Positions 23,897 to 33,850 are shown, counted from the first letter of the stretch. The stretch: DNA of 64,000 nt from Serinus canaria (GCF_022539315.1 NC_066338.1:930001-994000), one strand, 5' to 3'. The notes: generated from the letters alone by a model not told the origin. A program made the numbers and translations.

Positions 23897-25831
23897 AGCC
23901 TGGTCATCCTTCTTTCCCTGGGCATATGTCTTGGATGTTCCTTCAAGGGGATCAGACATATCATCATCATATCTGGCAGTTCGGCTATGGGCAACTGGAG
24001 CTGCTTCCCTCTTGGTGGAACTCCCTCTCTGAGTCCTGCCTTCCTTCAATTCACGTACCCGTCGTGCCAGAGCAGCAGTAGATTTCCCATCCCATCTCCT
24101 CATGTTCTCTCCACTATCACGCAGGAAGAACCACAGCTCAGCTCGTGGGGTGTACCTTCTCTCTCCATCTGGGGAACGTCTGTATTGGGCACTAGGACGT
24201 CTGATCTGTACTGCTGAGATTTGGAGAAGGTCTTCCTTAATTTCCTCCCTGAGCTTCTTGTGATTCTCCTCTATCTTATCCTCTAACTTCTGCAGACGTG
24301 TTTCCACTGCTGCGATCCTGGCATGTGTTGGGCCATGCACAGCGTCTGCATATGCTCGGAGCTTCTTCGCCATATCCAGCACGGTCTCATCCCTCTCATC
24401 CCGCTTCATTATGGCTAAGGCAGAAGCATATTCGTGTGGCCCGAGTCGTACAAGTTTCCGCCACATCACAGACGTGCATGGTACCAAGTCTGGGTTCCTA
24501 GTTGTTACGTCATCTGAGAAGATAATCTCTGCCACTGCCATTTCTCTCAAGCGTTGGATCCCTTGCTCTATGGTCTTCCACTGAGTCTGCTGCATATAAA
24601 GATCATCTGCACACAGGTATCTTTGTGCAACACTGTCCAAGACCCGTGCCCAGAGGCTGTGAGGATTAACCCCCCTCATCATTCCTTGGTCGATGACAGG
24701 ATCATGTGACAGGGATCCCAAATGCCTGGCTTCAGTGCCATCCAGAATTGTGGCCTCACCTGCAGCATCCCAGAGACGGACTAACCAACTAATTATGGAT
24801 TCATCGGGTCGCCGGGTGTAATCCTTCCTTAGGCCACGGAGGTCCTTCAGGGAAAAGGACTCCATATGGGCTTCTGGTCTGGCACCTGCTGCTTTGACTT
24901 CTGATTTTACATCAGGAGGCGCTGAGGGTCCTTCTCCTGCATCATCCTCATCATCATCCACTGGTCGATTGGTCTTGCCCGTGCATTTCCCACTTCTAGT
25001 GCTGGTAGCTACAGCCATTGGTTTAGCTGCTGGCTTAGGCTCACTATCTAGCTTGGCTGTTTTGTCTCCCTGCCCCGCTGCCTCTGTCTGCTGGCCAACC
25101 GTATCTAGCAATGTGCGATAAGCATATGCCAAGGCCCAGCTCAGTGCAATGATCTTTTTCTCTTTAGGGTCATCCTGGTACTTCTCTTTCAGATATTTCC
25201 CCACCTCAACTGGGTTCTGAATTTGATCATGGGGAAAGTCCCAGACTATAGGGTCAGAGAATTCCTTCAGGATTTGGCCCATATTCTCCCATTTCCCACA
25301 CCACTTAGGATTTTCCACACCTGGGTCTATTCCTGAGTCAGGGATCTCATCAGCCCGTCTAGAAATCTCAGCCCTCATTCTAGAGATGCAGCAGACTATA
25401 TAGAGCAAGCTTACCAGATTGAGTACTAGAAAGATGGTCTCTTTAACATTCAGGGGAAACTGAACATTCTCCAAAAGCGATGCAACAGATTCAGAGGAGA
25501 AGAAGGAAAGCAAAGGCTGAAAAGCCTCACCCCCTGCTCTTCCTCTAACAATCTGGATGCATAACCATAGCCATGAACCATTCACACCTGGAGCAGACCC
25601 CAGCATGTTTACAAACTTCTTGCAAGCTATTACCACCAAGCCCAGCAGGATAGCTACTCTGGTCACTGCCCCTCTGCTGTAAAAGCTACGTATTAGAGAC
25701 AATACAAGAGCTATTTCTGGATAAGAAAACAAACCAAGGGACCATAGAGGTATTAAGATCTCAAAAAACCTTAGGGACCAGAAATGCATGCAAGCCTTCC
25801 CCCCAATAGACATTATGAATTCAAAAAGCAT
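23894..25831 (-). CDS. gag: gag of ERV-B copy 1
   Basis: Open frame of 645 codons from the first ATG after the primer-binding site (25831-25829). It differs from copy 2 by very few residues, for instance Arg for Ser near residue 158. Features are as in copy 2: three hydrophobic segments in the first 150 residues, an acidic/proline linker, a capsid-like middle and a coiled coil near 505-536. The frame is open further upstream into the LTR, but that extension is probably chance. It ends in UAG, in frame with pol. Confidence 0.75.
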   Translation of the reverse strand: MLFEFIMSIGGKACMHFWSLRFFEILIPLWSLGLFSYPEIALVLSLIRSFYSRGAVTRVAILLGLVVIACKKFVNMLGSAPGVNGSWLWLCIQIVRGRAGGEAFQPLLSFFSSESVASLLENVQFPLNVKETIFLVLNLVSLLYIVCCISRMRAEISRRADEIPDSGIDPGVENPKWCGKWENMGQILKEFSDPIVWDFPHDQIQNPVEVGKYLKEKYQDDPKEKKIIALSWALAYAYRTLLDTVGQQTEAAGQGDKTAKLDSEPKPAAKPMAVATSTRSGKCTGKTNRPVDDDEDDAGEGPSAPPDVKSEVKAAGARPEAHMESFSLKDLRGLRKDYTRRPDESIISWLVRLWDAAGEATILDGTEARHLGSLSHDPVIDQGMMRGVNPHSLWARVLDSVAQRYLCADDLYMQQTQWKTIEQGIQRLREMAVAEIIFSDDVTTRNPDLVPCTSVMWRKLVRLGPHEYASALAIMKRDERDETVLDMAKKLRAYADAVHGPTHARIAAVETRLQKLEDKIEENHKKLREEIKEDLLQISAVQIRRPSAQYRRSPDGERRYTPRAELWFFLRDSGENMRRWDGKSTAALARRVRELKEGRTQRGSSTKREAAPVAHSRTARYDDDMSDPLEGTSKTYAQGKKDDQA

Positions 25832-25911
25832 GTCTATTAACTGCTTTACACTGAAACAGAATAATGGTAACCAAAATGCACTCAAAACAGGGTCTCTCCA
25901 CTCTCTCTCGA

Positions 25912-25929
25912 GCCCCACGTTGGGCGCCA
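25912..25929 (-). promoter_or_regulatory. Primer-binding site of ERV-B copy 1 (tRNA-Lys1,2 type)
   Basis: The minus strand reads TGGCGCCCAACGTGGGGC, 18 bases that match the binding site known for tRNA-Lys(1,2)-primed retroviruses. It lies five bases after the 5' LTR end. It identifies 25935-26585 as the 5' LTR. Confidence 0.9.
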
Positions 25930-25934
25930 AGATT

Positions 25935-26585
25935 TGTCCTGGTTTAGGGCAAATTTGGAGAGAATCCCCAAAAAGGGCTTCTCCAAAAGCAAACCCACAG
26001 GCCCCTTCCCCAATTGGTTCAGGAAGAATTCCTCGGAGAGAGGTGGAAAGAACCTGTTTATTTGACAAGCACAGCACCCCCCAGCACACACAATGAACAA
26101 TACCGGATGACACCACTCTTCCACTGCTCTGAGAAAGATGACAAATTCAGAAAAGTCTCTCCTGGGGGTTTGCTGTTGTCAGTCCCTCCGGTGCTGAGGC
26201 AGCTGCTGCAGCCACAAGGTGTAACCTCTCTCTCTCGGTGTTCTGAATCCCAGTCCGGAGCAGTCAGCAGGTCCAACGGGGGGGGGGGGGGGGGGAGAAC
26301 AGTCCAGAAAGGAATTTGGACTGTTTAGCTAAGGTAACTAATGAGAAGGGGGGAAAGAAGCAAGAGCAAGCAAAGCAGAAGCGAAGCAGAAGCAAGAGCG
26401 AGAGCAAAAAGCAGGGCAAAAAGCAGAGAAGCCGCAACATGCACTGGTGCTATCTGTATGTCCCGCCGAGTAGCTGATAGGAGGCCCAAAACAAAACTCT
26501 CACTCTGCCAGTCTTAAAGGCACAGAACATAATATCCAGCATAAATTACATACACACGAATGGGGATAACAGTCACCCTAGGACA
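25935..26585 (-). repeat. 5' LTR of ERV-B copy 1
   Basis: 651 bp, TGTCCT/AGGACA ends. Nearly identical to the 3' LTR apart from a shorter G-run (18) and a few substitutions. The right flank at 26586 (CTCCTAAAATTCTGC) is S2 satellite and identical to the flank of copy 2 at 34500. Confidence 0.9.
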
Positions 26586-27939
26586 CTCCTAAAATTCTGC
26601 ATTGAGCTGGATGCTTCCCAGGATTAAGCTGCCACCAGTGCCATGTCACGCTGCTTTGAGAGTGCCAAGTACCTTCTGGAAACTGACTCCAAGAACCAGG
26701 GTTGGTGAGTCTTGCTTCCAGGAAAAAGGTGCAGCGTTGCGTTGGTGTTCCAGGGCTTGTGGCTCAGAGCAGCCTTCTGGCTCAAAAAATTCCGCATTGT
26801 GCAGGATGCCTCCCAGGACCGAGCTGGCACCTATTACAGGGGTTTTCTGAGGTCTCAGGATGAGGGAAGAGACGAAAACTTTGACTCCATATCTCAGAAG
26901 GCTTTGATTTATTATAAAATATTATATAAGATATAGATACTATACTTAAAGAGTAAAGAGAAAGGTTTCACTACAAGGCTAAGCTAAGAATAGCATAGGA
27001 ATGTGTAAACTGAAGTCTTCTCAGCCCGAGACAGGCCGAACAGGTGAATTGGGATAGGCTCTTAATTGCAAACAGTTTGACGGAGTCAATCACAGATTTT
27101 CCCGTGGCATTCCACAGCAGCAGATAAGAATTGTTTACCGATGTTCCTGAGGCTACTCAGCTCAAAAGAAAGGAAAAATCCTAAGTAAAGGATTTTTCAT
27201 AAAATATGTTAGCAACAGGCACCAGTGCCAACTTGGGCTTGTTTGAGAGTGCCAAGTACCTCCTGCAAACTGACCCCTAGAACCAGGGTTGGTGAGTCTT
27301 GTTTCTCCAGGAAAACGGGCGGTGTTGTATTTCCAGGGCCTGTGGCTCAGAGCAGCCTTCTGGCTCAAAAAATTCCGCATTGCGAACTATGACTCCTAGA
27401 CGCAAGCTGGCACCAGTGCCAACTTGGGCTGGTTTGAGAGTGCCAAGTACCTCCTGCAATCTGAAGCTTGGAACCAGGGTTGGTGAGCTATGTTTCCAGG
27501 GAAAATTGGCAGCGTTGGTTGTTTCCGGGCCTGTGGCTCGGAGCAGCCTACTCTCTCCAAAAATTCCGCATTGCGCAGGATGTCTCCCAGGACCAAGCTT
27601 GCAAAAGTGCCCACTTGGGCTTGTTTGAGAGTGCCAAGTACCTCCTGCAAACTGACCCCTAGAACTAGGGTTGGAGATTTTTACAAACCTGGGAAATGAG
27701 GAAAAGTTTTTGTTCCAGGGCTTGTGGCTCAGAGGCCTTCTGGCTCTTAAAATTCCGCATTGCGCAGGATGCCTCCCAGGACCAAGCTGGCACCAGTGCC
27801 TACTTGGGCTTGTTTGAGTGTGCCAAGAACCTCCTTAGAACTGACACCTAGAACCAGGGTTGGGGGGTCTTATTTCTCCAGGAAAACGGGCGGTGTTTGT
27901 GTTCCAGGGCCTGGTACTCAGAGCAGCTTTCTGGCTCCT
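26586..27939 (-). repeat. S2 satellite block 1 (about five monomers, inverted relative to 53723-64000)
   Basis: About 960 bp of the 190-bp S2 monomer on the minus strand, interrupted by a solo LTR at 26832-27217. Landmarks recur about every 190 bp: AGTGCCAAGTACCTCCTGCA, CCGCATTGCGCAGGATG and TGTGGCTCAGAGCAGCC. The last five bases (CTCCT, 27935-27939) are the left target-site duplication of ERV-B copy 2. Small open frames follow the monomer and are not genes. Confidence 0.9.
26832..27217 (-). mobile_element. Solo LTR of element C inside S2
   Basis: 386 bp. Flanked by a perfect 6-bp duplication GGCACC (26826-26831 and 27218-27223). The outer end reads TATTACAGG rather than the TGTTAC of the 10441 copy, so the canonical CA end is changed to TA. 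In monomer terms the insertion is at GGTGCC before AGCTTGG, the same six bases used by the full-length element at 57572-60636 but in the opposite orientation. Confidence 0.9.
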
Positions 27940-28590
27940 TGTCCTGGTTTAGGGCAAATTTGGAGAGAATCACCAAAAAGGGCTTCTCCAAAAGCAAACC
28001 CACAGGCCCCTTCCCCAATTGGTTCAGGAAGAATTCCTCGGAGAGAGGTGGAAAGAACCTGTTTATCTCACAAGCACAGCACCCCCCAGCACACACAATG
28101 AACAATACCGGATGACACCACTCTTCCACTGCTCTGAGAAAGATGACAAATTCAGAAAAGTCTCTCCTGGGGGTTTGCTGTTGTCAGTCCCTCCGGTGCT
28201 GAGGCAGCTGCTGCAGCCACAAGGTGTAACCTCTCTCTCTCGGTGTTCTGAATCCCAGTCCGGAGCAGTCAGCAGGTCCAACGGGGGGGGGGGGGGGGGG
28301 AGAACAGTCCAGAAAGGAATTTGGACTGTTTAGCTAAGGTAACTAATGAGAAGGGGGGAAAGAAGCAAGAGCAAGCAAAGCAGAAGCGAAGCAGAAGCAA
28401 GAGCGAGAGCAAAAAGCAGGGCAAAAAGCAGAGAAGCCGCAACATGCACTGGTGCTATCTGTATGTCCCGCCGAGTAGCTGATAGGAGGCCCAAAACAAA
28501 ACTCTCACTCTGCCAGTCTTAAAGGCACAGAACATAATATCCAGCATAAATTACATACACACGAATGGGGATAACAGTCACCCTAGGACA
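27940..28590 (-). repeat. 3' LTR of ERV-B copy 2, with altered poly(A) signal
   Basis: 651 bp, TGTCCT/AGGACA ends. Where the other LTRs read TTTATTTGAC on the plus strand (AATAAA in element sense), this one reads TTTATCTCAC near 28059-28068, so the signal becomes GATAAA. The polypurine tract abuts at 28591. Confidence 0.9.
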
Positions 28591-28607
28591 TTCCACCCCT
28601 TATCCCC
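28591..28607 (-). promoter_or_regulatory. Polypurine tract of ERV-B copy 2
   Basis: The minus strand reads GGGGATAAGGGGTGGAA directly before the 3' LTR. It primes plus-strand DNA synthesis in retroviruses. It starts only 22 bases after the pol stop, leaving no room for env. Copies 1 and 3 have the same tract at 20675-20691 and 36529-36545. Confidence 0.85.
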
Positions 28608-28629
28608 ATATCGTCAAACAATTTCATTC

Positions 28630-31600
28630 TCACCCCACAATCAGGTCTCCCTGAGGTACACATCGTGTTGTTCCATCTCTCTGCATCACCCACCATGTGC
28701 ATCCTGGTCCCTGAGCAAAAACAACCCCACGGATGGGTTTGTCCGTACTTGAGGCAGAATTGATCCACACTGTCCTCCCTAACAAACCTTTGACATGTAC
28801 CACTGGGACTTTATCTCCATCTATTATATTCAGGGACTCAGACTGGGCAGGACCTGCTCGGTTAGTGGAACCTCGAGTGTTAACTAACCAGGTAGCCTTT
28901 GCTAAGTGCTGCTCCCAATTTTTGAAGGATCCCCCACCCAAGGCTTTCAGTTGGGTTTTTAGTAGCCCATTGTACCTCTCTACCTTCCCTGCAGCAGGTG
29001 CATGGTAGGGGATATGGTACACCCACTCAATACCATGTTCCCTAGCCCAGGTGTTGATGAGGCTGTTCTTGAAATGAGTCCCATTGTCTGACTCAATCCT
29101 CTCAGGGGTACCATGCCTCCAAAGGACCTGCTTTTCAAGGCCTAGGATGGTGTTACGGGCAGTGGCATGAGACACAGGGTAGGTTTCCAACCATCCCGTG
29201 GTGGCTTCTACCATGGTCAGCACGTAGCGCTTGCCTTGGCGTGTCTGGGGCAGTGTGATGTAGTCGATCTGCCAGGCCTCCCCATACTTGTACTTGGACC
29301 ACCGCCCACCGTACCACAGGGGCTTCACTCGCTTGGCCTGTTTGATGGCAGCACACGTCTCACAGTCATGGATAACCTGAGAAATACTGTCCATGGTTAG
29401 ATCCACCCCTCGGTCTCGTGCCCACTTATAGGTGGCATCTCTACCCTGGTGACCTGAGGCATCATGGGCCCACCGAGCTAGGAATAACTCTCCCTTGTGT
29501 TCCCAATCTAGGTCTATCTTTGACACCCCTATCTTTGCAGCTCGGTCTACTTGCTCATTGTGTTGATGCTCCTCATTGGCTCTACTCTTGGGGACATGGG
29601 CATCTACATGGCGGACCTTGACAGGTAGCTTCCCTACCCTAGCAGCGATGTCTTTCCACTCATCAGCAGCCCAAATTGGTTTTCCCCTACGCTGCCAATT
29701 GGCCTCTCTCCACCTCTCCAGCCATCCCCACAGAGCATTAGCTACCATCCATGAATCAGTGTAAAGGTAGAGCCTTGGCCATTTCTCTCTCTCAGCAATG
29801 TCCAGGGCCAGCTGAACAGCTTTGAGTTCAGCAAGTTGACTTGATCCACCTTCTCCTTCGGTAGCTTGAGCGACCTGTCGTGTGGGGCTCCATACGGCTG
29901 CTTTCCACTTCCGGTTCATCCCTACAATGCGACAGGAACCGTCTGTGAAAAGAGCGTAGCGTGTTTCCTCTGGTGGCAGCTGGTTATATGGAGGGGCCTC
30001 TTCAGCCCGTGTCACTGGGTCTGGTTCTTCATCTGTGACACCAAAATTTTCACCTTCGGGCCAAGTTGTAATCACCTCCAAAATCCCAGGGCGATTCAGT
30101 TTACCTATACGGGCGCGCTGAGTGATAAGGGCAATCCACTTGCTCCATGTAGTGTCAGTGGCATGATGAGTGGAAGGAACCTTGCCTTTGAACATCCACC
30201 CCAGCACCGGCAGTCGGGGTGCCAGGAGGAGTTGTGCTTCTGTGCCAATCACCTCTGAGGCAGCTTGGACTCCTTCATAGGCAGCCAAGATTTCTTTCTC
30301 CGTTGGAGTATAGTTGGCTTCAGAGCCTCTGTAGCTTCGACTCCAAAATCCTAGTGGCCGACCCCGAGTCTCCCCAGGCACCTTCTGCCAAAGGCTCCAG
30401 GACAAGCCATGGTTCCCGGCTGCAGAGTAGAGCATGTTCTTCACATCTGGTCCTGTCCTGACCGGACCAAGGGCTACTGCATGAGCAATCTCCTGCTTGA
30501 TCTGGGCAAAAGCTTGTTGTTGCTCAGGGCCCCAGTAGAAATTGTTCTTCTTGCGGGTGACCAGGTAAAGAGGGCTCACGATCTGACTGTACTCAGGAAT
30601 GTGCATTCTCCAAAAGCCTATGGCACCTAGGAAAGCTTGTGTTTCCTTCTTATTGGTTGGTGGGGACATAGCTGTGATCTTGTTAATGACATCTGTAGGG
30701 ATCTGACGCCGTCCATCCTGCCACTTCACTCCTAGGAATTGAATCTCACGAGCTGGTCCCTTTACTTTGCTCTTTTTAATGGCGAAACCAGCTCCCAGGA
30801 GGATTTGGATGATTTTCTTCCCTTTCTCAAACACTTCCGCAGCTGTGTTCCCCCACACAATGATGTCATCAATATACTGGAGGTGTTCTGGAGCCTCACC
30901 CTTTTCCAGTGCAGTCTGGATCAGTCCATGGCAGATGGTGGGACTGTGCTTCCACCCCTGGGGCAGTCGGTTCCAGGTGTACTGCACTCCCCTCCAGGTG
31001 AAAGCAAACTGAGGCCTGCATTCTGCTGCCAGAGGAATGGAGAAAAATGCATTGGCAATGTCAATAGTGGCATACCACTTTGCTGCCTTGGACTCTAGCT
31101 CGTACTGGAGCTCTAATATGTCCGGCACAGCAGCGCTCAGCGGCGGAGTCACTTCGTTCAATGCACGGTAGTCCACCGTCAATCTCCATTCCCCCTCCGA
31201 TTTACGCACAGGCCAAATGGGGCTGTTGAAGGGTGAGTGGGTCTTGCTGACCACCCCTTGGCTCTCCAGCTCTCGGATCATCTTATGGATGGGGATCACA
31301 GCATCTCGAGTGGTTCTATACTGCCGGCGATGCACTGTGGAAGTGGCAATTGGCACCTGTTGCTCTTCTCCCTTCAGAAGTCCTACTGCAGATGGGTTTT
31401 CGGACAGCCCAGGCAAAGTGTTCAATTGCTGGATGCCCTCAGTCACTACAGCTGCTATCCCAAATGCCCACCTGAGTCCTTTTGGGTCCTTGAAATACCC
31501 ACTTCGAAGGTAATCTATGCCCAAAATACATGGGGCCTCCGGGCCAGTCACAATGGGGTGTTTCTTCCACTCATTTCCCGTCAGGCTCACATCCGCTTCC

Positions 31601-31755
31601 ACCAAGGTGAAATCCTGGGATCCCCCTGTCACACCGGCAATAGACACAGACTCCGTCCCCACATGTCTCGATGGGATTAATGTGCACTGCGCACCAGTGT
31701 CAACCAAAGCTTTGTATTCTTGTGGTTCAGATGTGCCAGGCCAACGAATCCACAC
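28630..31755 (-). CDS. pol: pol of ERV-B copy 2: protease, RT, RNase H, integrase (intact)
   Basis: 1041 open codons counted from a GTG at 31755. The true product would be a Gag-Pol fusion, because the frame continues upstream, unbroken except for one UAG, into gag. Protease DTG is at residues 19-21 (ALVDTGAQCTLIPSR). RT has LPQGWKHSPTICHG at 264-277 and YIDD at 294-297. RNase H has FTDGS at 603-607, AELKAV, and YTDS at about 665-668. Integrase has His764, His769, Cys798 and Cys801 for zinc and Asp831, Asp890 and Glu926 with the classic 35-residue spacing. All key residues are present. No dUTPase and no env follow; the stop is just before the polypurine tract. The product would act in reverse transcription and integration. 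Confidence 0.9.
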   Translation of the reverse strand: MWIRWPGTSEPQEYKALVDTGAQCTLIPSRHVGTESVSIAGVTGGSQDFTLVEADVSLTGNEWKKHPIVTGPEAPCILGIDYLRSGYFKDPKGLRWAFGIAAVVTEGIQQLNTLPGLSENPSAVGLLKGEEQQVPIATSTVHRRQYRTTRDAVIPIHKMIRELESQGVVSKTHSPFNSPIWPVRKSEGEWRLTVDYRALNEVTPPLSAAVPDILELQYELESKAAKWYATIDIANAFFSIPLAAECRPQFAFTWRGVQYTWNRLPQGWKHSPTICHGLIQTALEKGEAPEHLQYIDDIIVWGNTAAEVFEKGKKIIQILLGAGFAIKKSKVKGPAREIQFLGVKWQDGRRQIPTDVINKITAMSPPTNKKETQAFLGAIGFWRMHIPEYSQIVSPLYLVTRKKNNFYWGPEQQQAFAQIKQEIAHAVALGPVRTGPDVKNMLYSAAGNHGLSWSLWQKVPGETRGRPLGFWSRSYRGSEANYTPTEKEILAAYEGVQAASEVIGTEAQLLLAPRLPVLGWMFKGKVPSTHHATDTTWSKWIALITQRARIGKLNRPGILEVITTWPEGENFGVTDEEPDPVTRAEEAPPYNQLPPEETRYALFTDGSCRIVGMNRKWKAAVWSPTRQVAQATEGEGGSSQLAELKAVQLALDIAEREKWPRLYLYTDSWMVANALWGWLERWREANWQRRGKPIWAADEWKDIAARVGKLPVKVRHVDAHVPKSRANEEHQHNEQVDRAAKIGVSKIDLDWEHKGELFLARWAHDASGHQGRDATYKWARDRGVDLTMDSISQVIHDCETCAAIKQAKRVKPLWYGGRWSKYKYGEAWQIDYITLPQTRQGKRYVLTMVEATTGWLETYPVSHATARNTILGLEKQVLWRHGTPERIESDNGTHFKNSLINTWAREHGIEWVYHIPYHAPAAGKVERYNGLLKTQLKALGGGSFKNWEQHLAKATWLVNTRGSTNRAGPAQSESLNIIDGDKVPVVHVKGLLGRTVWINSASSTDKPIRGVVFAQGPGCTWWVMQRDGTTRCVPQGDLIVG

Positions 31756-31812
31756 AGTCCAAAAAACACGGTTTTCCCTAGCCTCTACCTGGCTAGAGGC
31801 AGGGCCCCTCTA
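31735..31812 (-). promoter_or_regulatory. Candidate readthrough signal at the gag-pol junction, copy 2
   Basis: Gag ends in UAG (31812-31810) and pol continues in the same frame. After a 5-nt spacer AGGGG comes a stem: CCCTGCCTCTA (31804-31794) pairs with TAGAGGC-T-AGGG (31787-31776) with one bulged base, closing the 6-nt loop GCCAGG (31793-31788). That loop is the exact complement of CCTGGC 35 nt further on (31740-31735), allowing an H-type pseudoknot. Gammaretroviruses use UAG plus a downstream pseudoknot for about the same purpose. Folding here is by eye. Confidence 0.6.
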
Positions 31813-33747
31813 AGCCTGGTCATCCTTCTTTCCCTGGGCATATGTCTTGGATGTTCCTTCAAGGGGATCAGACATATCATCATCATATCTGGCAGTTCGG
31901 CTATGGGCAACTGGAGCTGCTTCCCTCTTGGTGGAACTCCCTCTCTGAGTCCTGCCTTCCTTCAATTCACGTACCCGTCGTGCCAGAGCAGCAGTAGATT
32001 TCCCATCCCATCTCCTCATGTTCTCTCCACTATCACGCAGGAAGAACCACAGCTCAGCTCGTGGGGTGTACCTTCTCTCTCCATCTGGGGAACGTCTGTA
32101 TTGGGCACTAGGACGTCTGATCTGTACTGCTGAGATTTGGAGAAGGTCTTCCTTAATTTCCTCCCTGAGCTTCTTGTGATTCTCCTCTATCTTATCCTCT
32201 AACTTCTGCAGACGTGTTTCCACTGCTGCGATCCTGGCATGTGTTGGGCCATGCACAGCGTCTGCATATGCTCGGAGCTTCTTCGCCATATCCAGCACGG
32301 TCTCATCCCTCTCATCCCGCTTCATTATGGCTAAGGCAGAAGCATATTCGTGTGGCCCGAGTCGTACAAGTTTCCGCCACATCACAGACGTGCATGGTAC
32401 CAAGTCTGGGTTCCTAGTTGTTACGTCATCTGAGAAGATAATCTCTGCCACTGCCATTTCTCTCAAGCGTTGGATCCCTTGCTCTATGGTCTTCCACTGA
32501 GTCTGCTGCATATAAAGATCATCTGCACACAGGTATCTTTGTGCAACACTGTCCAAGACCCGTGCCCAGAGGCTGTGAGGATTAACCCCCCTCATCATTC
32601 CTTGGTCGATGACAGGATCATGTGACAGGGATCCCAAATGCCTGGCTTCAGTGCCATCCAGGATTGTGGCCTCACCTGCAGCATCCCAGAGACGGACTAA
32701 CCAACTAATTATGGATTCATCGGGTCGCCGGGTGTAATCCTTCCTTAGGCCACGGAGGTCCTTCAGGGAAAAGGACTCCATATGGGCTTCTGGTCTGGCA
32801 CCTGCTGCTTTGACTTCTGATTTTACATCAGGAGGCGCTGAGGGTCCTTCTCCTGCATCATCCTCATCATCATCCACTGGTCGATTGGTCTTGCCCGTGC
32901 ATTTCCCACTTCTAGTGCTGGTAGCTACAGCCATTGGTTTAGCTGCTGGCTTAGGCTCACTATCTAGCTTGGCTGTTTTGTCTCCCTGCCCCGCTGCCTC
33001 TGTCTGCTGGCCAACCGTATCTAGCAATGTGCGATAAGCGTATGCCAAGGCCCAGCTCAGTGCAATGATCTTTTTCTCTTTAGGGTCATCCTGGTACTTC
33101 TCTTTCAGATATTTCCCCACCTCAACTGGGTTCTGAATTTGATCATGGGGAAAGTCCCAGACTATAGGGTCAGAGAATTCCTTCAGGATTTGGCCCATAT
33201 TCTCCCATTTCCCACACCACTTAGGATTTTCCACACCTGGGTCTATTCCTGAGTCAGGGATCTCATCAGCCCGGCTAGAAATCTCAGCCCTCATTCTAGA
33301 GATGCAGCAGACTATATAGAGCAAGCTTACCAGATTGAGTACTAGAAAGATGGTCTCTTTAACATTCAGGGGAAACTGAACATTCTCCAAAAGCGATGCA
33401 ACAGATTCAGAGGAGAAGAAGGAAAGCAAAGGCTGAAAAGCCTCACCCCCTGCTCTTCCTCTAACAATCTGGATGCATAACCATAGCCATGAACCATTCA
33501 CACCTGGAGCAGACCCCAGCATGTTTACAAACTTCTTGCAAGCTATTACCACCAAGCCCAGCAGGATAGCTACTCTGGTCACTGCCCCTCTGCTGTAAAA
33601 GCTACGTATTAGAGACAATACAAGAGCTATTTCTGGATAAGAAAACAAACCAAGGGACCATAGAGGTATTAAGATCTCAAAAAACCTTAGGGACCAGAAA
33701 TGCATGCAAGCCTTCCCCCCAATAGACATTATGAATTCAAAAAGCAT
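31810..33747 (-). CDS. gag: gag of ERV-B copy 2 (intact, membrane-segment type)
   Basis: 645 codons from the first ATG after the primer-binding site (33747-33745). An ATG six codons later is an alternative, and one at residue 152 (MRAEIS) would remove the hydrophobic part. Three hydrophobic segments lie at about 14-36, 54-75 (VAILLGLVVIAC) and 131-150 (TIFLVLNLVSLLYIVCC). An acidic/proline linker follows at about 255-325, then a capsid-like helical region at 325-495, a charged coiled coil at 505-536 (ETRLQKLEDKIEENHKK) and a basic tail. There is no CCHC zinc knuckle and no N-terminal Gly for myristoylation, so membrane targeting may use the hydrophobic segments. Assignment as Gag rests on position and architecture. 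Confidence 0.75.
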   Translation of the reverse strand: MLFEFIMSIGGKACMHFWSLRFFEILIPLWSLGLFSYPEIALVLSLIRSFYSRGAVTRVAILLGLVVIACKKFVNMLGSAPGVNGSWLWLCIQIVRGRAGGEAFQPLLSFFSSESVASLLENVQFPLNVKETIFLVLNLVSLLYIVCCISRMRAEISSRADEIPDSGIDPGVENPKWCGKWENMGQILKEFSDPIVWDFPHDQIQNPVEVGKYLKEKYQDDPKEKKIIALSWALAYAYRTLLDTVGQQTEAAGQGDKTAKLDSEPKPAAKPMAVATSTRSGKCTGKTNRPVDDDEDDAGEGPSAPPDVKSEVKAAGARPEAHMESFSLKDLRGLRKDYTRRPDESIISWLVRLWDAAGEATILDGTEARHLGSLSHDPVIDQGMMRGVNPHSLWARVLDSVAQRYLCADDLYMQQTQWKTIEQGIQRLREMAVAEIIFSDDVTTRNPDLVPCTSVMWRKLVRLGPHEYASALAIMKRDERDETVLDMAKKLRAYADAVHGPTHARIAAVETRLQKLEDKIEENHKKLREEIKEDLLQISAVQIRRPSAQYRRSPDGERRYTPRAELWFFLRDSGENMRRWDGKSTAALARRVRELKEGRTQRGSSTKREAAPVAHSRTARYDDDMSDPLEGTSKTYAQGKKDDQA

Positions 33748-33827
33748 GTCTATTAACTGCTTTACACTGAAACAGAATAATGGTAACCAAAATGCACTCA
33801 AAACAGGGTCTCTCCACTCTCTCTCGA

Positions 33828-33845
33828 GCCCCACGTTGGGCGCCA
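33828..33845 (-). promoter_or_regulatory. Primer-binding site of ERV-B copy 2
   Basis: Same 18 bases as copy 1 (TGGCGCCCAACGTGGGGC), five bases after the LTR end, tRNA-Lys(1,2) type. Confidence 0.9.
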
Positions 33846-33850
33846 AGATT

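Larger units (their letters stand above)
20018..26585 (-). mobile_element. ERV-B proviral copy 1
   Basis: Complete LTR-gag-pol-LTR provirus on the minus strand with near-identical LTRs, hence young. It has no env: pol stops about 22 bases before the polypurine tract. The primer-binding site matches tRNA-Lys(1,2). RT style (LPQGWKHSPTICHG) suggests an ERV-L-like (class III) element, although a lysine primer is unusual for that class. The flanks do not match: ERVK-type gag on the left and S2 satellite on the right, with no shared duplication. The right flank equals that of copy 2. Confidence 0.9.

Noticed and set aside
21502..24217. Plus-strand frames of 60-147 codons opposite ERV-B gag and pol
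   Set aside because: They are antisense shadows of well-supported gag and pol, and are repeated identically in copy 2 only because the DNA is duplicated.
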